DNA of 64,000 nt from Trebouxia sp. TZW2008. Lineage: Eukaryota > Chlorophyta > Trebouxiophyceae > Trebouxiales > Trebouxiaceae. Numbering within the stretch: position 1 is the stretch's first letter; every line of letters starts with the position of its first letter. Shown here piece by piece: positions 35,301 through 46,521 of this stretch. The translations under genes and the position numbers were made by a program. Where the stretch lies: NCBI GenBank assembly GCA_002118135.1, contig BDIU01000118.1, positions 310,001 through 374,000 of the forward strand, written 5' to 3'. The notes under the pieces are model-generated. The model was given only the letters and a program-made list of their open reading frames with translations, had not been told where the DNA came from and did not search any database.

Positions 35301-37494
35301 GCATCCTACTATGCCTGCTCCAGGTACCCTCCTGCCAACCTCTGTCTGTCAAGTAAACACAACCTTTGCAGATTCTATGCAGTACTGCACTGGCTCGCAA
35401 GCAAAAATTCACATATCTACACTTGCAGCTATGTGCACCACAGGCAGTTGATTGCATATTTGAGTACTGTTTGCTTGCACTGTGATCTGAAGCACAAGCG
35501 TAGCATCAGAACAGCAATGCATCTTGGTGCAAGCATTGCATTGAAATTGGCGAAGGTCTTTGCAATGCTTGCAGATCAAAGAGTGCAAGCACTGTGTGCA
35601 TGCCAGACTCCGCCGCAGCAGGCTCTGGGTTCAATTCAATAACCTCAGCAGCTTCATTATTGAATGCAGGAGCCTCAGCACTGAGCATAGTGCCTTTGAC
35701 AGCACTGCCTCAGCAGGCAGCAGCAGTCAAAATGGTGGTGTGCATCAGCCTGGAAGAGGTTCTGCCACGCCCCAAGGCAGGACTGCTCAGTCGTATGCTC
35801 AGGTACCTGCTGTTTGGGAGTGATTGTTCATTTGGGCACCAGAGCATCCGTGACACAACTCATGCCTAAGCTGTTGCAGATGCCACACATGTACCTGGCG
35901 TTTGAGTGTATGGAACTTGTCTCAGTTAGCTTACCTGGCTCAAGTATACTCATTGACTTGATGGCTGTGGTCACAGAGTGCGCAATATATCTGTGAACCA
36001 TGATTGTTTGGGGTTGTTTTTCTATGTGTTATAGATTGCCTGAACCTGACGGACACATAATCATTGCTGCTGTGTGTTGCATGCAATCAGCCTTGTTGGC
36101 TAGCTGAAGCATGTACAATATTTGCCATCAATCATAGTCATGTGGCTGTGAAATTGTTCTTGATCTTCTTTTCAGGCTGGCAGATGTGAATGTGGTGGCT
36201 TCACAGCACAGCCAGGAGCCCGTCTACTTGCTGCACCCAGGAGGGGAGTACCACATCAGGGTCAGCCTGTTCCACCCGCCAAGTGGACAGAGGGTGCAGG
36301 TGCAGGGGGTGGACTGGATTCGAGTTGGGATTGCTGATGGCCAGGCTGTTACTGTGGATGTCGAGACTGAGCAAGGTCAGTGTGCCAGATTTGAGCAGAT
36401 TTGCATGCCTGGGCTGATGTGTAGTCGTGTGCATATGTCCATGTAAGAACATATCTTGCTGTGCAGTTCATGGACAGGATCTGGCTGTTGGTGGAGACAA
36501 GCTCTGGCCCGGCTCCACCCAAGTATCTCTGGCCCAGAGCTGGTCCAGAGCTTGTCTCCAGTTGCCTCCTCTGGCCCAGCTCCCAGCTCCAGTTGTCTCC
36601 TGTTGCTGGGCCAGAGATACTTTATCCATGTCTTGATTGCAAATGCCACCACAATATCCTTTGCACATATCACAGTGCTTGGCACTGAGGCTGCCTGCTG
36701 TTCACGCGACCTGGTGTTTGTATGCATGACAAGAGCCTCCATGCACTGCGTTTGTATGGCGTTGATTGCGCATTGCAATCTGTTGAATTTAGATTTGTAA
36801 AGCTTCTGTGGTGTGCAGATGCAGCAGGAAATGAGGACACATGGCGAGCAACATGGATGACAAACCAGCATGAGTCACAGGTGTTGACAAATGCCCTATC
36901 TGAAGATGCCCAAGAAGAGCAGACCCTGGAGCTGACTATTGGCTTGAAGCGCAAGGATCTGGGCAAGCAGTCAAGGAGGGGGAGGAAGCACCGCTCCAAC
37001 CCTCAGGATGTTGTTCTGTCTACAAGGCTGGCTACCAAAGTTGTCGCAAGGTCAGTACTACCTGCGCATAGCTGCTGCAAATCTTGCCTGCCAAAACAGC
37101 TGACGTGGGGGCAACAATGCAAGGACAGACCTTGTATGATTGAGAACTAGCCCTTTGCAATGATATACAACGCTCCCAATCAGCTGCAGTCAAAACTTGC
37201 AGCTGCTTTGATGTGGCAAGACACCTGCCCTGCTTGCAACCATCTGAAAGGTATCTAAACATCCCTGACTGCTGACAACAAGAACAGCAGAGATATGCGG
37301 CATGCTGCAACATGGTCATCACACTCAGTGTCTGCTAATGCAGGGCCTCTGATGCTCCAACGTCTCACAATCCCTCCCAGGAGTACAGCCCACCTGCTCA
37401 GTTGTTGGACTTGTGGCGAAAGTGGCATCAAGTGCCTGAAGATATTCAGGACTGCACTGTCATCTGCATAGAGGACAGCATATACAATGACTAG
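29312..37494 (+). CDS. Unrecognised two-TM protein with a long disordered region
   Basis: Closed 14-exon model: 29312-29353, 29487-29598, 29844-29978, 30242-30472, 31544-31640, 32140-32286, 32803-32893, 33290-33379, 33970-34228, 34544-35323, 35670-35802, 36176-36375, 36819-37050, 37344-37494; 2700 nt, 899 residues, every phase agrees. Residues about 22-43 (GLVLMAVVFVVVLVVLTIVQ) and 67-91 (GMVGLGIILGAGFALIMGFL) are membrane segments. The next 600 residues are Ser/Pro/Gly/Glu-rich and mostly disordered, with GKGKGGK basic patches in the 260-residue exon. The C-terminal 190 residues look folded: VYLLHPGGEYHIRVSLFHPP, then DWIRVGIADGQAVTVDVETE, a beta-rich pattern, ending in CTVICIEDSIYND. I do not recognise a family. 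The start could be Met15 (MLSHRIQ) if exon 1 is not real. A TGTAA lies 48 bp after the stop. Introns hold several copies of exon edges. Confidence 0.65.
30015..30180 (+). repeat. Intronic microsatellite, GCTGTA/GCTGCG hexamers then 18-bp units
   Basis: A run of GCTGTAGCTGTA and GCGGCTGCGGCTG hexamers is followed by about four copies of an 18-bp unit TGTATCCATTTCTGTAGC. It lies in the intron between 29978 and 30242. Confidence 0.9.
30425..31050 (+). repeat. Exon 4 end copied three more times into the following intron
   Basis: The true exon end (GTGGTCAAGATTAAGGCACT ... GCTGCACCAG|GTACTG, donor at 30473) recurs with decay near 30630-30680, 30827-30875 and 31005-31035, spacing about 190 bp. The copy at 30827 keeps the reading frame VVKIKALTQQAAAAPG and its own GT donor; the last keeps only the terminal 25 bp. 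Confidence 0.8.
32021..32133 (-). mobile_element. Small insertion between 13-bp direct repeats, carries dispersed element copy 2
   Basis: GCATGGTATCCCT occurs at 32021-32033 and again at 32121-32133. The 87 bp between contain the dispersed element on the minus strand (32051-32102). The arrangement looks like an insertion with target-site duplication, although 13 bp is long for a MITE, and it sits just before the acceptor of exon 6 of the two-TM gene. Confidence 0.5.
32238..32470 (+). repeat. Copy of exon 6 end in the following intron
   Basis: Exon end GAGATTGCTCACCAGATCTC (up to 32286) is echoed at 32420-32440 by GAGATCGCCTCGCAGATCTC, about 170 bp downstream, again with a GTACTG-like border. 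The second copy has lost the frame. Confidence 0.75.
33826..34008 (+). repeat. Copy of the exon 9 start in the preceding intron
   Basis: The true acceptor and exon start at 33967-34008 (CAG|ATGCAGGCAGCAAAGGC) has an earlier diverged copy at 33828-33868 (CAG|ATGCCGGCAGCCAAGGCC), about 140 bp upstream, with the acceptor intact. Confidence 0.75.
35832..35883 (+). repeat. Dispersed intronic element, copy 3
   Basis: 52 bp beginning TTGGGCACCAGAGCATCC with GTGACACAACTCATGCC, aligned over its full length with copies at 6058-6108 and 32051-32102. Intron of the two-TM gene. Confidence 0.65.
36492..36622. repeat. Two perfect, interleaved inverted repeats
   Basis: Arm A 36492-36507 (TGGAGACAAGCTCTGG) pairs with 36545-36560; arm B 36521-36537 (AAGTATCTCTGGCCCAG) pairs with 36606-36622. 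The order A B A' B' gives a pseudoknot-type topology. In the intron 36376-36818 of the two-TM gene. Confidence 0.85.
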
Positions 37495-37541
37495 CTTGCA
37501 TGACACCCTGCAATTCTGACCCCACCAGCACTAATTAGCAC

Positions 37542-37546
37542 TGTAA
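37542..37546 (+). terminator. TGTAA poly(A) signal candidate of the two-TM gene
   Basis: TGTAA 48 bp after the stop at 37494. TGTAA is the common poly(A) signal of chlorophyte nuclear genes; the short distance supports the stop chosen for this gene. Confidence 0.45.
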
Positions 37547-37767
37547 GAAGTGCCTCTGCACACTATGATGAACCGAGGCAGCGCTCAATCTGCATTCCAA
37601 TTGTCAAGGTCTGCTTAGTCCTTGTGACCACCGCTAGTGCTGGCCATAAGTACATACAACAGAGCAGCACAGCCTTGGTTGTGCAAGATATGCTGAGCAT
37701 TTGCATGCAGCAATGCTACCCAATCTCACAGCAACCAGGATTGCAGTGCAGCAACAATTGTAAAGGG

Positions 37768-37772
37768 TGAGT
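37768..37772 (-). terminator. TGTAA poly(A) signal candidate of the ubiquitin-L40 gene
   Basis: TGTAA on the minus strand about 90 bp after the ubiquitin-L40 stop at 37861, in the usual place for a chlorophyte poly(A) signal. Confidence 0.45.
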
Positions 37773-37860
37773 GCTTGTTACAGCAACATAGATCTGCTCA
37801 TGCTGCCATCATCTGATGGCCCACACATGAACAACGAAAGCACTACAACATCATCATAAT

Positions 37861-39197
<1,337 letters not shown>

Positions 39198-40200
39198 ATG
39201 GCCAAGCGAGCCCGCAATCCGGATGTGCCTGAGGTGAGTCGTGCGTGCAAAGCTGCAGGCCTCACTTGTTAGGTCTCTGAATGTGTTTGCCTTGTGGTGC
39301 AGATCTCAGAGGCTACAAGACTTGCTTTCAAAGCAGAGCTTGCAGAGAAGGTAGGAGACATGCCCATCTGGTCGTGCATGCTTTTGCCAAGCCAACTTGC
39401 AGTTGGACACGCAGGTTTCCGCCTATCTGCACAACTTGCTGTCTGGTACTCACTGGCTAGATTACTCTTGCAGCTGCAAGCAAAGGCCGTACGAAAAGAA
39501 AAACGGCTGGGATGGGGTGCTCGCCTCGAGGCGGCTGCACAGGCAGGAGCGGGTGCCGAGGTAAGGTGCTTGACCGTATCAGTTGCTGAACCAAGCAGCT
39601 TCGGGGTTGGACAGCAAGGCTGACCCATCTGGTGTTGATGCATGTTGCATACCTTCCTTCCCAATAACAGTTGGAGGCTTTAGCAGCCACTGAGCAGAAA
39701 TCTGCCAAGGCAAAGAAGTCCAAGCACAAAAAAAAGCACAAAAGCCACAAGAAACAGAGGCATCACAGCTCCTCAGACTCTGAAGACAGTCATGAGCGCA
39801 GGAAGCGCTTGAAAAAGGTAATATTCTACAGGACACGTGTTTCGTCATAAATAGCTACCCAAGCAGTGATGCTAAGGTTCCTCTACAGCTTTATAGCAGT
39901 GCATGCTTGACTGAGCAACAGAGTTTGCCCGCACGGTATGGTGGCAACGGTCAACCGCCAGTGCAATACTGGACTTTCTGTGTTCAGGCCAAGAGGCACA
40001 AGGAAAAGAGTAAGAAACAGAAAGATGATAGCAGTGCTGCCTCAGACAGGTATGTCGATAAGGCTGTTATTCTCCAAGCACATACAGTTTGCTTTGCAAG
40101 CAAGACCAATATGCTGATATGCATGTGCTGACATTGCAGTGACAGCTCCTCAGGAGACTCGCATCAAAGGCAGCGTCATGCTCAAGTAGACTTGCCATGA
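39198..40200 (+). CDS. Small Lys/Ser/His-rich protein, probably nuclear
   Basis: Six exons: 39198-39233, 39303-39350, 39474-39560, 39671-39817, 39988-40049, 40140-40200; 441 nt, 146 residues, phases agree. N-terminus MAKRARNPDVPEISEATRLA, then a short helical part with VRKEKRLGWGARLEAAAQAG, then a dense basic tail (KSKHKKKHKSHKKQRHH, later KRHKEKSKKQK) with SSSDSEDS acidic-serine clusters. Such tails are typical of splicing or nucleolar factors, and the serine clusters of casein-kinase sites. I do not recognise the family. It shares a 271-bp promoter with ubiquitin-L40, so ubiquitous expression is likely. Confidence 0.75.
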
Positions 40201-40430
40201 CACAGGTCATATGTCATGGTCAGAATAGAACGCTGTGACTCTCAAATAGAATGTTGTGATGATCATAATCCCTGTGCTGCTGTACCGCTATGCGTTGATA
40301 TAGCAGCACCTTGTTTGCACATGTGAACCACCTGGTGCCTGGTGGTGTGGACTATTTACGATGTACAGAATTGAGCTTGAGATGCGCTTTGCAGAGCTTT
40401 AGCATTGATTGTTGCATTGACGACGTTTTT

Positions 40431-40442
40431 TTACAATTGTAA
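40431..40442. terminator. Palindromic TTACAATTGTAA between convergent genes
   Basis: A perfect 12-bp palindrome that offers TGTAA on both strands, 231 bp after the Lys-rich gene's stop and 459 bp after the stop of the convergent CobW-WW gene. A second plus-strand TGTAA lies at about 40590. Confidence 0.4.
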
Positions 40443-40900
40443 GATCTTCAACAGCTACATAGCAAAGTTGTTGTCCCGTGATAGATGCACTGTCCAAGCA
40501 TGTTAGAACTAGATAACACCCAGCACTGAGTGCTGAAGACCTCTCAAGCAGGGAATGTTGCCACACACTTGTCACTGGCTAAGGTAAATTGTAATAAAGA
40601 AAGTTGGGCCAGCACTGACCACTCAGACGTGGAACAAAAATGACTTCGCTTTGACAGACCCAGACATTTCTTTTGGGGATGCAAGCAGGATGCTGACCAC
40701 ATTGCGGGCAATTGCCTGGAAGCAAGGAGCACTTGTAAAATTGCAAGCATGCCTTTGCATTGACACTCACTATGTTGTGAAATTACTTCACTGCAAAGCT
40801 GTTGATACAAGCTAATCTACATCTTGAGCATATGAGCATTTGTACAAGTTCTTGAGGTTAATTCAAGCAGTCATGTTGCAAGCTGTTTGTGTTGACAACT

Positions 40901-42602
40901 TCAAGACGCCTTGATCCACTGACAGCTGTGACTGCGCCGTAGACCATGTTTAGCCCGCTGCATCTTATGCCTTAGCTGCTGCGCTGAAGTCAGTTTGCGC
41001 TTGCGTAAATCCTTGCCAAAGCCTGTCTTCCGCATCTCAAGCTCACTTGCACTGTCAAACAAAGCCATGCAGCCCTCTCTAATGTCAAGATCAGCCAGCT
41101 TTGACGTAACATCCTCATCTCTTGCTTGCTTAGCTGTCTGAAGATCTGTCCTGGACCTGATTTCAAACACAGCTGTGCACGCGCCAGATGCGTCACATGG
41201 GCAAGACACTGCTGACCGAGCTTGTGACCTGGCTGGGCGCTGTTGCGCTGTGTCTACAGTAGGATCTGTGGACTGCCTGCACACTTCTGTCGCTTGAGCA
41301 GATGGTCTGTCCAGCTGTGAAGCAGCATCTTGCAAAGCCACTGTGACGGCAGCAGGTGCTGCATGACTGGCGCTGACTGCTCGCTGGCTTTCAACAGCTG
41401 CTGGGCGTTGCCACTGCTTGCGTCCTGTGGCTTGGTGGACGTAGAAGGGCTGTTGCAAGCCAGCAGCAAAGTGTTCTGTCCAGCCTGGCGCCACTGGCAG
41501 CCAAGCACAACTGTCAAGAGCTTCCTGCAAATCCTGCAGAGGGAAATTCAAGATTGGACTCAGCATGCTAAGGCCTTCTTGCAAGGGATACCCAGCAATG
41601 CATGCAGCAGCTTCAGTCAAAATCAGCTTGCAGGACTGCGTATGGGACATGGAACAGAAGCTGAAAGAACGCACAGGCTGTCAAAATGTAGTGCAACGCC
41701 ACACAATGCCCTGTCTCTCTGTGATGCATGCAATGCACAGCAACCCTTGACGTCTGCTTGCATGATCTACTGTGCAACAGAGTGCAGTGTCCATGAGCAA
41801 CTCGCACATGCAATGCAAACAGCAGCTGTGCATTGCACCTGACGCATCATGGCACAAAAGCTATGTTAGTCCATGCATATGAGCAGCTCACAATTGATTG
41901 CTTACCTCAGCTGACAGATCATGTCCAGAAAAGGTTACTTGGCTGATACACTGAGTTCTCTCTGAGGCTGATGCAAAGGCTGGCCCAAATCTGACTGTCT
42001 TCTGGGCACCTTCAAACTTGAAGTGGGTTGCTTGATTGCCATAGCCCTGCAAGAAGTCAACAGGTCAGTAACAGCAAAATGCACTTGCATGCTTGACATG
42101 TGTTGTGTGACTTGGTCAAAACCAGATTGTGACAGGCACATCTCATGCATGCGCTACTGACTGCAGTTAATTGAGTCAATAGCAAATACAGAGATAGCCA
42201 AAACTACCTGAACGCTCAAGATGCCATGCATTTGCTTGATATCATTGCCTCGCTCTGCTAAGAGGTCGCTCATGAACATGTTGAATCTGTAAGGATCTAT
42301 TGGACCAGTGATTGCAACTGTTGCAGTTGTGACTGCCTTGTTGCTTGGCTGTAGATGTTTCCAGGTGCTGGAGAAGGATGTTGAGCATAGGCTGTTTTGG
42401 CAGACCTGCGTGTAAAGGATGTGTCCTGTGATGTTGAGTCCCTCAGCCTGCTGAGCCAAACCTGACGAACAGCTGCTGTAACAAAAGGCAGTAAACAAGC
42501 ATTGTGGTGCCTGCTCACCTCCATGACGCAAACCTGCGTAAGGACCGATCCGAGCTTTGCCACGGGATCTGCAGGACAGATGTCACATTCAAAGGTGCAC
42601 AT
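40901..42602 (-). CDS. CobW C-terminal domain plus WW domain protein, no GTPase domain seen
   Basis: Exons: 42602-42519, 42405-42208, 42046-41906, 41533-40901; 1056 nt, 351 residues, every exon in phase 0. Residues 62-94 read GPIDPYRFNMFMSDLLAERG then NDIKQMHGILSVQ, and residues 95-120 GYGNQATHFKFEGAQKTVRF, which are the CobW_C signature of zinc-chaperone GTPases (CobW/ZNG1). Residues 153-185 are a WW domain (PGWTEHF... FYVHQATGRKQWQRP) with both Trp and the Pro. The C-terminal 120 residues are charged and end in a basic stretch. CobW_C is usually the second half of a GTPase, and WW domains bind Pro-rich ligands. No Walker A or GTPase motif was found upstream. Exon 1 contains ADP, which could be the tail of a TGLADP motif, so an upstream GTPase part cannot be fully excluded. 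Confidence 0.65.
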
Positions 42603-43861
42603 ATATGGCTACCGGATTGCACGGTTTGAAAAAGCACATCCTTTGGCAGGCTCGTTGCACGCATAGGTTGGGGTGGAACGGCTATTTGCATACACGGGTC
42701 ATACGATATGGCAATACATGGTGCAGCAGTGACCTTGCACGGCCGAAAACCTAGCTGCAAACGCTGATGCTAGCAGGAAGGTAGAGCCTCACCGACTGTC
42801 CTCGAGTGCAGTGAAGCACTAGGTAAGCGCTGACTGTGCTGAACGCTGGCTGGTATGGTCACCTCTGCACCGCGATCACAGACTGCCTGGCCCAGCTGTT
42901 AGCAAAGCAGCACGACTGTCTCTCGAGCGCAGACGATACTGCAGTCTGCTTGCGTGATGCGATGGGCCGTTCAAATCTTTGTCGCGCAAAGGTGCTGCAA
43001 AAAGGCTACTCTCGCACATTCGTACGTGACACCATGGCTTTCCTGCGGGCCACCTGGTAAGCAAATGCAGCAACTAAGCGACCTGCAGCGTGATCGCAAA
43101 ATGCTAATCAATCGCGCTGGCGATGCGATTGGCAAGAGTTGACGGTGTTAGCACAATGCTGGGCTCTGCAACCGAGCGAGACTGCAGAGCATAATTCTGG
43201 TTGTAGCTCGTTGGGGGTTGTATCGTCCCTAAAGTCACTTGTTTGCCAAAATTTAGCGCAGTAATGGACAAGCATCACGCCAGCATAACGAGGTAGGATG
43301 ACTACATTAGACCACGTGCATTGCTTGCAGTACATTGCTTGCTCCGTGTGGATGAGAGCACTCTTGTAAGAAAGTGGCCAGGTGGCGCATGTTGTCATAC
43401 CCGATATGGTGAAGTGCAGTAATTTAAGCAAACCTCAAACCTCAAAAGCATGCAGACACAACGTCATGAGCTCATACTAAACCTGCAATTAGACTCTCAA
43501 ACGCCTGCCTCTACAATCATGATTCATTGCACGCGGCATGAGAGCACGACCCTCCAGTTCAGCCTGCCGAAGAAAGTCATTCAGACGCAGTCGGTACGAA
43601 TCAGCAGCAGGTGAATGGCGGCAAAGGCCACCTATGATGTCATTGCAGCAGTGGATGTTCAGGTGTAATTAGTAAAGCACACAGGTCTGAGTGAGGTTTG
43701 GATTCTGACTTGACAATCGAGCCTGCAGGTGCATTGCAGACACAGCAAGTAAACGGGCGGGCAGTGTCACAGTTACAGTCGCTGCAGCAGTACCTTGTGA
43801 CGTGAACGTTTGGTAGGCAAATTGACAGCATGTTTGGGCTGCAGGTCTTCGTGATAGCATA

Positions 43862-44203
43862 ATGCTGAAAGTCGTAACATACAAACAGCTTGATCCTGCA
43901 GAGAACTGTTTCACCATGTCTGTACAGTCTACAAGGGGGAAAGTGCTGGGCATGCTGTTGTCTTCCAGTTTGATGCTCCATTTCAGTTCAGAAGTTCAAG
44001 TGCACTCACATCATGCATGCTGCGCACGTGTACAAACTAATGCAAACTTGGACAACGTCACTTTTGGCAGACTGCACGTGAGCGTGGGGGAAGCTCTGTC
44101 ATGTCAACCCGGCAGGCGAACCACACAGCAAAGCGCACCACAAAACATTGCATTTAACTACTTTGACGTTCATGTACGGCACCACCAGACACATGAGACT
44201 TGA
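43862..44203 (+). CDS. Orphan ORF, 113 residues, doubtful
   Basis: ATG-to-stop ORF without introns, MLKVVTYKQLDPAENCFTMS to the C-terminal VRHHQTHET. No domain, signal peptide or membrane segment recognised. It overlaps an equally long open frame on the other strand, and in a region without other genes chance cannot be excluded. Confidence 0.15.
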   Translation: MLKVVTYKQLDPAENCFTMSVQSTRGKVLGMLLSSSLMLHFSSEVQVHSHHACCARVQTNANLDNVTFGRLHVSVGEALSCQPGRRTTQQSAPQNIAFNYFDVHVRHHQTHET

Positions 44204-44225
44204 GCTGACAGATCAAGGTACAGCT

Positions 44226-44306
44226 TCACGACCGAAGCTGCTGCAGGAGCTGAGCTCGTGCAGCTCAGCCCTGGTTGTCACGAAGCTTCCGGTCGTATAG
44301 TGGCTG
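44226..44306. repeat. Imperfect nested inverted repeat
   Basis: Outer arms CACGACCGAAGCT and AGCTTCCGGTCGT pair with one bulge; inside, GAGCTG and CAGCTC flank a short loop. Intergenic. It could fold in RNA or be a small MITE footprint. Confidence 0.5.
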
Positions 44307-46353
44307 AATGTTACGTTTGTTTCCAGCGATTATAGTATCTCGTCACCGAGCGATTGAGACAAAGACCAGGCGGCTGAAACAATTGCAGTTTATCAGAACA
44401 TCATGACGGCCCCAGTGTGACGCGCAGCAGTGGCAGACATACAGCTGTTTTTTCTGTCAGCCTGACGCGCTCATCTGCTTCCTGGTGACTGTGCTGTCCA
44501 AGTGCATGCCAGTCAGACCAGCTGCAGTTGCATCATTTTATGCTGAGCACTGTGTCACACAGCATTGTACAGCAAAGTGCAACACTACACCAAACATGAC
44601 CCCCCCATATATGCAGCAAACATTGTGTTTCTACAAAACATGTGGCTTACATGGTTCTAACTGACCAGCTGAATCCGTGACAACACCAAGTGAAGTTATG
44701 AGCAGCAGCAGCGCAACCTGTATATCTCAACCTAAGCCAGTCAGCAATGGTTGTCTTCAAACTTGTCAGCAGACCCCAGCACATGACAACATGTCAACAG
44801 GGATCCAAGTTTCTTTTAGTCGTGCTGTCATTGTCTCCAAAACACCCAAAATGTGTGCTTTCAGCCAGATTTCGTGTGCCAGCAAGGCCTATCAAGGTGC
44901 AGTCTTTTCAAAGTCAGTGAGGAGCGTGCAACACTGCCAGCAGAAAGTACGCTTTGGGTTCCAGAGGGGGGGCCTCTTGGTTCTCACGTACATTGTACAG
45001 CAGATGTCACAGACGTGGAAAGTCCTACTTGTCTAGCGGCAGCAGTGGTACATGCAAGGCAGTAGCAGAGGTCACACTGATGGTCTATAATTCGCGAGCA
45101 GTCCTGCCATGGTAGCAGTCCTGCCATGGTACATCATTGTACATTTGTACAACGCGATGCCAGCATGGTGAACGCTGATCTTCAGACGAGACTGCTGCAA
45201 GCATAGCATTCACGGCAAGGCACAATTTCTTTGGGCTTCAGTACTATGGCTCAAACATGTTGCACAGTCTACTTGCAAATGCTTGCTGCTCATCAGGCTT
45301 AGTCTGGCTTGACGGCTTGACATCCAATCGTAGGTGCATGTCAGTCTCCTGGCATAGCAAGAAGTGGCACTGGACGAGGCACTTGCGCTTTGAACATGGC
45401 ACAGCAGGCTGCCTAACACAACAAAATGATTGAACGATGACTGAAGTCAGCAGGTGCTATCAAATCCAGTGAATTGATGGCGGCCTTTGTCATACGAGCA
45501 GGCATTTGCCAAGTTGGAGATGCAATATGTCATGACTATCAGGCAAAAGATGTCGAGAGTAAGCTTGACATCTTACTGTTACATCGTGTAGCTGCAAATC
45601 TCTAGAGACGTTGTACCTTAACAAGACAAGCTGTCCCTTTATACTGATAAGACTGCAGAATACTTGAAGTTGAAAGCAAAATTTGCCTGTCGTCTACCAC
45701 CTGCCCAATGGAGTCACCACGGTATGTTAAGACACAGTCTCGAGGTTTGTCACCAGCCTAAGTGCAAAACTTTGAAAGCGCAGTACCTATATAATGCACG
45801 ACCCAACAGAATGCTATCTAATCTAGCTCAGCCTGTGACAATGCCTGTGACAATGACAGCATACAAAATGCGCTGATGCAGACGTTCCACTGAAAATGCA
45901 GGCAACCCAGTACACCTAACCATGCTCTTTATCATGCTGATCCCTTCCTCATGCATGCCCATTGAATTTTGCCTGCTGTCATATGATCAGCATATACATG
46001 GCTGCATAGACCACAGGCTTGTGCCACACAGAAGGCAGTTCTAACAGACCAAAACATGGCCATAATGATTTGCAAACAAAACAGTACATGCACTGACTAG
46101 CTCAGCATGCTCATAGATACTTCAACTTCCAAATGCACTCAAGCAGCAAACGCCTGTCCTAGGGATAGTGCTGAGCCACATATCATCAGCGGCTTGTGAG
46201 CCTTTGTCATAAGCTGATTTCTGAAGGCACCATGCAAAATTGAGATTGTTACATCAAAGCCACAGACCCTGGAGCACACTCCTGCTGCCACCTGCGTTAG
46301 TGATGACCATCCAGAGCGTGTGCTCAGTGTCTTCAAACAATCCGACATAAATA

Positions 46354-46496
46354 TCGGTAGCATTGATGAAATGCAGCATCATCTCATCCACCATCACTAT
46401 TGGTGGCGTTGATGAATTGCAAAATTGTCCCATCCAACATCAATATCGAGGGTGTCGATGAATTGCAAAATCATCGCACCCGCTAAAGGTATTGGA
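46354..46496. repeat. Three tandem copies of a 48-bp unit
   Basis: Each unit has the form GGTGGCGTTGATGAATTGCA followed by CATCxxATCCAxCATCAxTAT. The first two copies are the most alike. It lies just beyond the 3' end of the Gln-rich gene, probably in or near its 3' UTR. Confidence 0.75.
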
Positions 46497-46521
46497 AGTG
46501 TTGCTGGAATGCACCGCCGTC

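Larger units (their letters stand above)
42603..46521. other. 3.9-kb region without a confident gene
   Basis: Contains an intact 113-codon ATG ORF on the plus strand (43862-44203) without recognisable motifs, and a minus-strand stretch at 43640-43489 reading SYRLRLNDFLRQAELEGRAL that looks protein-like but could not be joined to a start. An imperfect hairpin lies at 44226-44306 and a tandem repeat at 46354-46496. Otherwise I see nothing. Confidence 0.35.

Noticed and set aside
42603..44700. Upstream exons with a CobW GTPase domain
   Set aside because: I looked on the minus strand for GxxGSGKT and TTGLADP-type sequences and found none, though short exons could be missed.
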